From: Sphingopyxis sp. H050
GTDB taxonomy: Bacteria > Pseudomonadota > Alphaproteobacteria > Sphingomonadales > Sphingomonadaceae
Direction of reading: 5' to 3'
NCBI RefSeq assembly: GCF_001468265.1
Contig: NZ_LNRZ01000003.1
Span: 124,001 to 188,000 of the forward strand
DNA length: 64,000 nucleotides
Shown piece by piece: positions 55,460-62,392 of this stretch. A model generated the notes under the pieces. The model was not told the origin of the DNA, did no database searches, and saw only the letters and a program-made list of their open reading frames with translations. The translations under genes were made by a program, and so were the position numbers. How positions within the stretch are numbered: position 1 is the first letter of the stretch; each line of letters begins with the position of its first letter.

Positions 55460-55789
55460 ATGGGTATCCAAGCGGACCATTTCATCGATATTCAGGACCG
55501 GATTTCCGGACAGATCGGCGCGCTTGCCGAGGCTTTGCCGCATTGCGCGGCCGGGCAGCTGGTGCAAGGGGTCGACGACATCCGCTGCCTCGCGCGCGAC
55601 AACGGCTTCGCCGCGGTCGAGATGCTGGCCAGCCGGCTCGAATCGGCGGTCGCTGCGGGCGGCTATCGTGCCGCGGTGCTGACTTATCTCGACGCGATGA
55701 GCGATGCGGTGTTCGCGCCGCGCGGGCCGCTGTCCGCGGCCGCGCAGGAAGCGTGGCTGGCATCGGTCGCCATGCGCCTGGGCCACTGA
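55460..55789 (+). CDS. Small helical hypothetical protein
   Basis: The 109-residue protein is predicted to be all alpha-helical, with DHFIDIQDRISGQIGALAEAL and VQGVDDIRCLARDNGFAAVEMLASRLESAVA, and a patterned hydrophobic face like a four-helix bundle. It follows the GGDEF gene by 52 bases on the same strand, so a signalling role is possible. It lacks the HxxKG motif of HPt domains. No family recognised. AGGGGG precedes the ATG. Confidence 0.62.
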   Translation: MGIQADHFIDIQDRISGQIGALAEALPHCAAGQLVQGVDDIRCLARDNGFAAVEMLASRLESAVAAGGYRAAVLTYLDAMSDAVFAPRGPLSAAAQEAWLASVAMRLGH

Positions 55790-55833
55790 TGCGGCATTGA
55801 CGCCAACCGGCCGACGTCGCACGACTTCCTCCC

Positions 55834-56397
55834 ATGGACGCCATCATGCTCGCGCTCGTCGCGGTCGCACTTGCCAATGCCGACGGCCGCACAGGGATTT
55901 TTCTGTCCGACTTGCTGACCCTGCGGCGTGACCGGCGGCTCGTCGTCGCGATCGCTTTCGGCGCCTTCCTGATCAATGCCGCGGTTGCCGCAATCGCCGG
56001 CGCGATCGCCAACCGGATGATCGGCCAGGGCGTCGTCGCGTTGCTCGTCGCCTTTGCGATGCTGTCGGCGGCGGCCGCCTTGCTGTGGCGCGGGCGGCTG
56101 GGGCCATCGCCGGAAAGCCTTGCCGCGACGCCGCCGCCTGCGCTGGCGGTGCGGGTGCTGGCCAGCCAGCTTGGCGACCGCAGCCATTTCCTGATCGGCG
56201 CGCTCGCCGCGACGAGCGGCGCCGGAACATGGGCGGCGTCGGGTGGGATGATCGGCTGGGTGCTGGCGATGCTGCCCTTCCTCGCCTTCGGCTCGACGCT
56301 CGCCGAGCAGCACGGGGCAAGAATACTGCGCTGGGGAAGCGCGGCAATCCTGATCCTGTGGGGTATCAAGACCGCGATGGGGGCTTTCGGATTGTAA
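55834..56397 (+). CDS. UPF0016/GDT1-like membrane protein, divergent
   Basis: The 187-residue protein has six predicted helices in two repeats, as in the UPF0016 (GDT1/TMEM165, MneA) cation exporters. The second repeat has SQLGDRSHFLIGALAA, close to the family's ExGDKS/T motif. The first has NADGRTGIFLSDLL, in which the motif is degraded (ANADGRT for ExGDKT). Manganese or calcium export is possible, but loss of the first acidic residue casts doubt. Confidence 0.65.
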   Translation: MDAIMLALVAVALANADGRTGIFLSDLLTLRRDRRLVVAIAFGAFLINAAVAAIAGAIANRMIGQGVVALLVAFAMLSAAAALLWRGRLGPSPESLAATPPPALAVRVLASQLGDRSHFLIGALAATSGAGTWAASGGMIGWVLAMLPFLAFGSTLAEQHGARILRWGSAAILILWGIKTAMGAFGL

Positions 56398-56462
56398 ATC
56401 CGACCGATGCCTTCCTCGATCATCGCTTTTGTCGATGAGATCGATCAAATGCTTTCATGGGA

Positions 56463-56483
56463 ATAGGGCGTACGGCTCCCTAT
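56463..56483 (+). promoter_or_regulatory. Inverted repeat before dps (ATAGGG-N9-CCCTAT)
   Basis: Six-base perfect arms separated by nine bases end 30 bases before the dps start. It could be an operator for an oxidative-stress or iron regulator. It does not match the OxyR spacing (ATAG-N7-CTAT), so the regulator is unknown. Confidence 0.35.
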
Positions 56484-56513
56484 ATCGATGGCGGCAACAG
56501 AAAGGATCGACCC

Positions 56514-56972
56514 ATGTCCAACAGCAACAATCAGCCCGCGGTCGCCGACGCGCTCAATGCGCTGCTCGCCGACAGCTTTGCGCTGTATCTCAAGACCAAG
56601 AATTACCATTGGCACGTGCAGGGGCCGCGCTTTCGTGAGTTGCACCTGCTGTTCGACGAGCAGGCGACGCAGATATTGGCCACGACCGACCTGATTGCCG
56701 AGCGCGTGCGCAAAAATGGTGCGCCGACGCTGCGCTCGATCGGCGACGTGTCGCGCCGGCAGTCGATTCGCGACGACGATGCCGCTGTGGTCGAAGCCGA
56801 CGGCATGGTGCGCACGCTCGCGGCGGACAACCGGACGCTGCTCGCACAGCTGAAAGAGGTGAAGGCCGCGGCCGAAAGCGACGGCGACATCGCGACGAGC
56901 GGGCTGGTCGACGCCTGGGCCGACGAAACCGAGCAGCGGATATGGTTTCTGGAGGCGACGCTGGGATATTGA
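56514..56972 (+). CDS. dps: Dps family DNA-binding ferritin
   Basis: The 152-residue protein forms a dodecameric iron-storing shell that protects DNA from peroxide. The ferroxidase residues are visible in NYHWHVQGPRFRELHLLFDEQ (His32, His44, Asp48), with the later DLIAERVRKNGAP. It has a short N-terminal tail without lysines (MSNSNNQ), so DNA binding by the tail is unlikely. AAAGGA precedes the ATG at 56514; the upstream in-frame ATG at 56457 is disregarded. Confidence 0.95.
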   Translation: MSNSNNQPAVADALNALLADSFALYLKTKNYHWHVQGPRFRELHLLFDEQATQILATTDLIAERVRKNGAPTLRSIGDVSRRQSIRDDDAAVVEADGMVRTLAADNRTLLAQLKEVKAAAESDGDIATSGLVDAWADETEQRIWFLEATLGY

Positions 56973-57010
56973 TGGCGGCATGGGTTAGGGAGCGGACATT
57001 CCACTGAACC

Positions 57011-57086
57011 GTCTCCCGGCGAGGGCGGGGTCGCTGGAGATGTCAGGTAAGGCCGATGGCGACCCCCGCTTTTGCGGGGCGACGAT
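57011..57086. repeat. Palindromic repeat, family D (GCGGGGTCGC type)
   Basis: GTCTCCCGGCGAGGGCGGGG on the left faces GACCCCCGCTTTTGCGGGGC on the right. It begins 39 bases after dps. With the next element and the cold-shock terminator it fills the 323-base gap (56973-57295); no gene is seen there. Confidence 0.7.
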
Positions 57087-57113
57087 GATGTCCGGCCGTT
57101 TTCAGAGCTATCT

Positions 57114-57191
57114 CCGTTCGTGTCGAGCGAAGTCGAGACATCCCGAAGGCATGCACGACGGAGGGGCATCTCGACTTCGCTCGACACGAAA
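57114..57191. repeat. Palindromic repeat, family F (TTCGTGTCGAGCGAAGTCGA)
   Basis: The arms TTCGTGTCGAGCGAAGTCGA and TCGACTTCGCTCGACACGAA are perfect 20-base complements of one another, enclosing about 38 bases. It is the most symmetrical repeat in the window. Confidence 0.85.
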
Positions 57192-57246
57192 GGGTTAGGA
57201 AGGCCTGAGGGTCCGCTTCCCGTCCTTAACCGCCATCCGCACGAAC

Positions 57247-57272
57247 AAAAAGGGCGCCTTGCGGCACCCTTT
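57247..57272 (-). terminator. Rho-independent terminator of the cold-shock gene
   Basis: On the minus strand AAAGGGTGCC-GCAA-GGCGCCCTTT is followed by TTGTTCG. It lies 24 bases after the stop codon. Confidence 0.82.
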
Positions 57273-57295
57273 CCGTTTCAGCGATCAGGTTTCGC

Positions 57296-58078
57296 TCAGT
57301 CCTGCGACGGCTGCAGGTTGACCGCCGCGAACTTGCCGCGGTCGTCGACCTCGATGTCGAAGGCGACGCGGTCGCCCTCTTCGAGGCCCGCCATACCGGC
57401 GCGCTGCACCGCGCTGATGTGGACGAAGGCGTCGGCCTGTCCGTCGTCGCGCGCGATGAAACCGAAGCCCTTCGTCGTGTTGAAGAATTTCACCGTGCCC
57501 GAGGTGCGTTCGCCGGTCAGCTGGCGACGGCCACGCGCGCCGCCGGGCGCCGGACGGTCGCCGCGGTCGTCGCGGCGCGGAGCGAATTCCTCGATCGGGA
57601 GCGGCTCACCCTCGATCTTGAGGTCGATTGCCGACACCTTGCCGTTACGCTCGACCAGCGTGAAGCCGAGCGGCTGGCCGGAAGCGAGGCCCTGAAGGCC
57701 CGCCTGCTCGACCGCGCTGATGTGCACGAACACGTCTTCGCCGCCATCGTCGCGCGCGACGAAGCCGAAGCCCTTTGACGGGTTGAAGAATTTGACGGTG
57801 CCATTGCCTTCGCCGACGACCTGCGCGGGCATGCCGCCGCCGCGTCCGCCGCCGAAACCGCCACCACCACCGCCGAAGCCGCCGCGATCGCCGCCACCGA
57901 AGCCGCCACCGCCGCCACGATCACCGCCGCCGAAACCACCGCGGTCGCCGAAGCCGCCGCGGTTGCCGCCGCCATAGCTGTCGCCACCGTAGGGAGCCGG
58001 TTCGAAGCTGTCGAAATTGCCGAAATCGTCGCGCTTGCCGCGCCCCCGCTGGCCGCGGCGATCCTTGTTGAAACTCAT
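57296..58078 (-). CDS. Double cold-shock-domain protein with RGG-rich N-terminus
   Basis: The 260-residue protein has a glycine-rich N-terminal third (residues 20-85) with repeated GGFGGGDRGG and RGG-like units, then two cold-shock domains. The first (about 90-157) has GNGTVKFFNPSKGFGFVARDDGGEDVFVHISAV. The second (about 193-257) has SGTVKFFNTTKGFGFIARDDGQADAFVHISAV. Both keep the RNP1 KGFGF and RNP2 VFVHIS motifs for RNA or single-strand DNA binding. No ribosome-binding site is visible at the ATG (58078). A leader of up to 260 bases separates it from RNase D, as expected for a cold-regulated messenger. Confidence 0.9.
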   Translation of the reverse strand: MSFNKDRRGQRGRGKRDDFGNFDSFEPAPYGGDSYGGGNRGGFGDRGGFGGGDRGGGGGFGGGDRGGFGGGGGGFGGGRGGGMPAQVVGEGNGTVKFFNPSKGFGFVARDDGGEDVFVHISAVEQAGLQGLASGQPLGFTLVERNGKVSAIDLKIEGEPLPIEEFAPRRDDRGDRPAPGGARGRRQLTGERTSGTVKFFNTTKGFGFIARDDGQADAFVHISAVQRAGMAGLEEGDRVAFDIEVDDRGKFAAVNLQPSQD

Positions 58079-58340
58079 AGTCTAATAGTCGCTTTCGGTT
58101 CGTCCACACCCCATTGACGCGGTTCCTTGCGCCGGACGGGGACGCAGCTCACCATGGGCATAGACTCACCCCATGCCGCTAACGGCGCAAGATATAGCCT
58201 AATTATCCACAGCCTGCGAACAGAAAATTCAAAACGGCGGTGCAGAATTTTACACGCTTCGCCTCGATCGGCGCCTTGTTGCGCCCCGCGCGTGAATCCA
58301 GTCATTGAGCGGCAAGGCGGCTTGGCCTAAGGCGGCTCAT

Positions 58341-58958
58341 ATGACCGTATATTTTCACGAAGACGATCTGCCCGAGGGCGCGCTGGGACCCGGTGCGGTC
58401 GCGGTGGACACCGAGACGATGGGTTTGAACCCGCTGCGCGACCGGCTGTGCCTGGTCCAGATCAGCGATGGGTCGGGCAACGAGCATCTGGTGCGCTTCA
58501 AACCCGGCAGCAGCTATGATGCCCCGGTGCTGAAGGCGATCCTTGCCGACCGCAACCGGCTGAAACTCTTTCATTTTGCACGATTTGACATCGCCGCGTT
58601 GCAGCAGGCGCTGGGCGTTGTCACCGCTCCCGTCTATTGCACCAAGATCGCCTCGAAGCTGGTTCGCACCTACACCGACCGCCATGGCCTCAAGGAATTG
58701 GTGCGCGAGCTGCTGGGCCAGGATATTTCGAAGCAGCAGCAGTCGAGCGACTGGGGCGCGGCCGAGCTTTCCGACGCCCAGCGCGATTATGCGGCTAGCG
58801 ACGTACGGTTCCTGCATGCGATGAAAGAGGTGCTGGATGCCCGCCTTGCGCGCGAGGGGCGCGCCGACCTTGCGCAGGCCTGTTTCGATTTCCTGCCGAC
58901 GCGTGCCGCGCTCGACCTCGCCGGATGGCCCGAGGTCGACATCTTCGCGCACAGCTGA
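58341..58958 (+). CDS. Ribonuclease D, single-domain 3'-5' exonuclease
   Basis: The 205-residue protein is a DEDDy exonuclease: AVDTETMGL (Asp23, Glu25), FHFARFDIAAL and YAASDVRFL (the Tyr and last Asp). It lacks the HRDC domain of full-size RNase D, as is usual for the alphaproteobacterial short form. It trims the 3' ends of structured RNA. It lies 24 bases before lptC and may be cotranscribed with lptC and lptA. Confidence 0.93.
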   Translation: MTVYFHEDDLPEGALGPGAVAVDTETMGLNPLRDRLCLVQISDGSGNEHLVRFKPGSSYDAPVLKAILADRNRLKLFHFARFDIAALQQALGVVTAPVYCTKIASKLVRTYTDRHGLKELVRELLGQDISKQQQSSDWGAAELSDAQRDYAASDVRFLHAMKEVLDARLAREGRADLAQACFDFLPTRAALDLAGWPEVDIFAHS

Positions 58959-58982
58959 CCGAGAGTGATTCGCAGATAGATT

Positions 58983-59624
58983 ATGTCCGAACGCGCCGAT
59001 CATGATCGCACCATGCGCCGGATGTGGGCGGCCAGCGGGTCGAACCACGACCGGGTCGTGCGCCTGTTGCGTTTCGGACTGCCGCTGGTGATCGGCGTTG
59101 TCGCGGCGGTGCTGATCTTCTCGCCCTTCACCCAGCGCAGCGAAATCAGCTTCCTGCTCGCCAAGGACAAGGTCGATATGGCGAGCGAGCGGATGAAGGT
59201 GACGCGCGCCGAATATCGTGGACAGGATTCGAAAGGCCAGCCGTTCGCACTGCTCGCGGGCAGCGCGGTGCAGAAGAGTTCGGCCGAACCGATCGTGCGG
59301 ATGAGCGAGCTGTCGGGGGCGATCCGGCTGGACGACGGCCCAGCGACGATCGCCGCGCCCGAGGGCGCGTATAATATGGACACCGAAAAAGTGTCGGTGC
59401 CGGGCACGGTGCGGGTGCGGAGCGCGAGCGGATACCGGCTCGATGCGAGCAATGTCGCGATCGACCTCAAGAGCCGCAGCCTCGTCGGGACCGGTGGGGT
59501 CAGCGGCGCATTGAATATCGGACAATTCTCGGCCAATCGGCTGTCGGCCGACCTCGACCAGCGCATCGTCCGCCTGGAAGGCAATGCGCGGCTCAGGATC
59601 AATCAGGGAGCGCTGAACAAATGA
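58983..59624 (+). CDS. lptC: LPS export protein LptC
   Basis: The 213-residue protein has a cytoplasmic N-terminus, one helix (LLRFGLPLVIGVVAAVLIF, residues 28-47) and a periplasmic beta-jelly-roll. LLAKDKVDMASERMKVTRAEYRGQDSKGQPF is typical of the alphaproteobacterial type. LptC passes LPS from the LptBFG pump to LptA. It overlaps lptA by four bases (ATGA). Confidence 0.9.
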   Translation: MSERADHDRTMRRMWAASGSNHDRVVRLLRFGLPLVIGVVAAVLIFSPFTQRSEISFLLAKDKVDMASERMKVTRAEYRGQDSKGQPFALLAGSAVQKSSAEPIVRMSELSGAIRLDDGPATIAAPEGAYNMDTEKVSVPGTVRVRSASGYRLDASNVAIDLKSRSLVGTGGVSGALNIGQFSANRLSADLDQRIVRLEGNARLRINQGALNK

Positions 59625-60196
59625 AGGGGCTTTGGACCATGAAGAGCATGGCGCTCGCGGGTGCGAGTTTCGCGTTCACCAGCCTCGCGATCCTGTCGGC
59701 GGGCGGCGGCGCGCCTGCGCAGGCGCAGGCGCTCGCCAACCACAACAGCAATGCGCCGGTCGATTTCAACGCGGGCAGCATCGAGGTGCAGGACCGGTCT
59801 GATCGCGTCGTGCTGTCGGGCGGGGTCAAGGTGACGCAGGCGGGAATGACCGTCACGTCGCAGCGGATGACCGTCGCCTACACGCGCGCCGGGGGCACCG
59901 ACGTCAACCGGCTCGACGCCACGGGCGGCGTCGTGGTGACCAAGGGCAATGAGACCGCGAAGGGCAATGTCGCGATCTATGACCTCGACAAGCGGCTGAT
60001 CACGATGGTCGGCAACGTCCAGCTGACGCAGGGCGCGAACCGACTCAACGGCGGCCGGCTGGTGATCGACCTCAACAGCGGCAAGGCGACGGTCGACGGC
60101 CGCGGCGCGGCGCGCGGTCCCGACGGCAACCCCGTCAGCGGCCAGAGCGGCGGGCGCGTCACGGGCACTTTCACGGTTCCGGAAAGAAAGCAGTAA
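59621..60196 (+). CDS. lptA: LPS transport periplasmic protein LptA
   Basis: The 191-residue protein has a signal peptide (ending AQAQA near residue 38) and an OstA/LptA beta-taco fold: DFNAGSIEVQDRSDRVVLSGGVKVTQAGMTV, LDATGGVVVTKGNETAKGNVAIYDLDKRLITMVGNVQLTQGANRLNGGRL. The C-terminal 35 residues are Gly-rich and probably disordered. It links LptC to the outer-membrane LptD. The partner gene lptB, usually next in line, is not here; a palindromic gap and an Atm1-type gene follow. Confidence 0.92.
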   Translation: MKGLWTMKSMALAGASFAFTSLAILSAGGGAPAQAQALANHNSNAPVDFNAGSIEVQDRSDRVVLSGGVKVTQAGMTVTSQRMTVAYTRAGGTDVNRLDATGGVVVTKGNETAKGNVAIYDLDKRLITMVGNVQLTQGANRLNGGRLVIDLNSGKATVDGRGAARGPDGNPVSGQSGGRVTGTFTVPERKQ

Positions 60197-60300
60197 CCTT
60201 AAACTTTAAGGATTGCGAAAGCGCCGCGGGGCGATTTTGTCCGCGGGGACCAGACCCATTGCGGTGCCGGGGGGCGGCCGCGCAAGGCAAGGCGTCCCCG

Positions 60301-60453
60301 ATGCGATATTCCCCTTTGCTTCCGACCCGCCGCCCGATCTTCGGCCGCCGCATCGCGAGCGCCGACCAAGTCGCGCCGGTCGCTCCGACGCGCGAGGAAC
60401 GGCGGCTGCTTGACCGCATCATCAGCCATATGGGGCAGCGAACACCGCGTTGA
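60301..60453 (+). CDS. Possible short basic protein, hypothetical
   Basis: A 50-codon frame reads MRYSPLLPTRRPIFGRRIAS, then ADQVAPVAPTREERRLLDRI and ends MGQRTPR. It is basic and partly helical. There is no clear ribosome-binding site, and it lies in the 299-base gap between lptA and the Atm1-type gene, where I see nothing else. Could be chance. Confidence 0.3.
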   Translation: MRYSPLLPTRRPIFGRRIASADQVAPVAPTREERRLLDRIISHMGQRTPR

Positions 60454-60495
60454 TGCTCTTGGCGTAAGCGCCGCGGCATCCTACATGGGGCGCTC

Positions 60496-62310
60496 ATGCC
60501 GCCCCAGACCCCTTCCGCGACAGCGCCCCGTGAAGAACCGCCCGTCCTCAAGACGCTGCGGCGCTTTCTGCCGTATCTTTGGCCCGAAGAGCAGACCGAG
60601 GCGAAAGTCCGCATCGTCCTCGCCGCGCTCATCGTGCTCGCGTCGAAGGGCGTACAGCTGTCGATGGGCTTTCTCTATGGCGCCGCGATCAACAAGATGG
60701 TGCCGGGGATGGAGGAGGGGGTCGCGCTCGCGATCGGGCTGGTGCTCGCCTATGCCGGCGCGCGCTTTGCCGGGGTGTTGTTCGACAATTTGCGCAACGT
60801 GGTGTTCGAACGCGTCGGGCAGGATGCGACGCGCGAACTGGCGATCGCGACCTTCACGCATCTCCATGCGCTGAGCCTGCGCTTCCACCTTGCGCGGCGG
60901 ACGGGCGAGGTCACCAAGGTGATCGAGCGCGGCACAAAGAGCATCGACACGATGCTCTATTTCCTGCTGTTCAATATCGCGCCGACGGTGATCGAGCTGG
61001 TCGCGGTGCTGATCATCTTCTGGACCAAGTTCAGCTTCGGGCTGGCGGGCGGCACGGCGCTGATGGTCGTCGTCTACATCGTCTTCACGCGCAAGGTGAC
61101 CGACTGGCGCAACGCGCTGCGCACCCGGATGAACGACCTCGACACGCTGACCGTAGGGCGCAGCGTCGACAGCCTGCTCAATTACGAGACGGTCAAATAT
61201 TTCGGCGCCGAAGGCCGCGAGGCGGCGCGGTATCGCGACGTTGCCGATCAATATGCGCGCGCCGCGGTGAAGAGCGAGAACAGCCTCGCCTGGCTCAACA
61301 TCGGGCAGAGCCTGATCACCAACGCCGCGATGGCGGCGGCGATGGCCTACACCGTGTGGGGCTGGTCGATCGGCGAATATAAGGTGGGCGACGTGGTGCT
61401 GGTGAACACCTTGCTCGCACAGCTTTTCCGGCCGCTCGACATGCTCGGCATGGTGTACCGGATGATCCGCCAGGGCCTGATCGACATGGAGGCGATGTTC
61501 CGCCTGATCGACACCCCGCCCGAAATCCGCGACGCCGAAGATGCGCCCGCGCTGGTTGTGACCGGCGGCGCGGTGGCGTTCGAGAATGTCGTTTTCGGTT
61601 ACGAAGACGACCGGACGATCCTGCAGGGTGTCAGCTTCGCGGTCGATGCGGGTGAGACGCTGGCGATCGTCGGGCCGTCGGGCGCGGGCAAGTCGACGAT
61701 CGCGCGCCTGCTCTTCCGCTTCTACGACCCGCAGGCCGGGCGCGTGACGATCGACGGGCAGGACATCAAGGCGGTCACGCAGGCGAGCCTCCGCGCCCAA
61801 ATCGGCATCGTCCCGCAGGATACGGTGCTGTTCAACGACAGCATCGGCTACAACATCGCCTATGGCCGCGAAGGCGCGAGCGCCGAGGAAATCGCGGCGG
61901 CGGCCGAGGGTGCGGCGATCGACGGCTTCATCCGCATCCTGCCGCAGGGTTACGACACCGAGGTCGGCGAGCGCGGGCTGAAACTGTCGGGCGGCGAGAA
62001 GCAACGCGTCGCGATCGCCCGCACCTTGCTCAAAAACCCGCCGATCCTGATTCTCGACGAAGCCACGAGCGCGCTTGACAGCCGTACCGAGGCGGCGATT
62101 CAGGACACGCTGGAACGCATCGCCGAGCGCCGTACGACCTTGGTGATCGCGCACCGCCTGTCGACGGTGGTCAACGCCGACCGGATCATCGTGCTCGAAA
62201 GGGGCCGCGTCGCCGAAACGGGCACGCACGACCAGCTGCTTGGCATGCGCGGGCTGTATGCCGACATGTGGGCGCGGCAGCAGGCGGAGAAGGAAGAAGG
62301 CACGGTTTAG
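60496..62310 (+). CDS. Atm1-type ABC exporter (fused membrane and ATPase domains)
   Basis: The 604-residue half-transporter has six helices (about residues 40-310) and a nucleotide-binding domain with Walker A GPSGAGKST (393-401), signature LSGGEKQRVAIART and Walker B ILILDEAT. NYETVKYFGAEGREAARYRD and the signature place it with Atm1/ABCB7, whose bacterial members export glutathione conjugates of heavy metals and related thiols. It works as a homodimer in the inner membrane. The start MPPQTPSA is 300 bases after lptA. Confidence 0.92.
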   Translation: MPPQTPSATAPREEPPVLKTLRRFLPYLWPEEQTEAKVRIVLAALIVLASKGVQLSMGFLYGAAINKMVPGMEEGVALAIGLVLAYAGARFAGVLFDNLRNVVFERVGQDATRELAIATFTHLHALSLRFHLARRTGEVTKVIERGTKSIDTMLYFLLFNIAPTVIELVAVLIIFWTKFSFGLAGGTALMVVVYIVFTRKVTDWRNALRTRMNDLDTLTVGRSVDSLLNYETVKYFGAEGREAARYRDVADQYARAAVKSENSLAWLNIGQSLITNAAMAAAMAYTVWGWSIGEYKVGDVVLVNTLLAQLFRPLDMLGMVYRMIRQGLIDMEAMFRLIDTPPEIRDAEDAPALVVTGGAVAFENVVFGYEDDRTILQGVSFAVDAGETLAIVGPSGAGKSTIARLLFRFYDPQAGRVTIDGQDIKAVTQASLRAQIGIVPQDTVLFNDSIGYNIAYGREGASAEEIAAAAEGAAIDGFIRILPQGYDTEVGERGLKLSGGEKQRVAIARTLLKNPPILILDEATSALDSRTEAAIQDTLERIAERRTTLVIAHRLSTVVNADRIIVLERGRVAETGTHDQLLGMRGLYADMWARQQAEKEEGTV

Positions 62311-62392
62311 GGCGCGCAGGACAGTGCCGATACGGCATCTTTTCTTGCCGCTTGCCTTGACCCCCGACGCCCCCACCCCCTACGCAGGAAGC

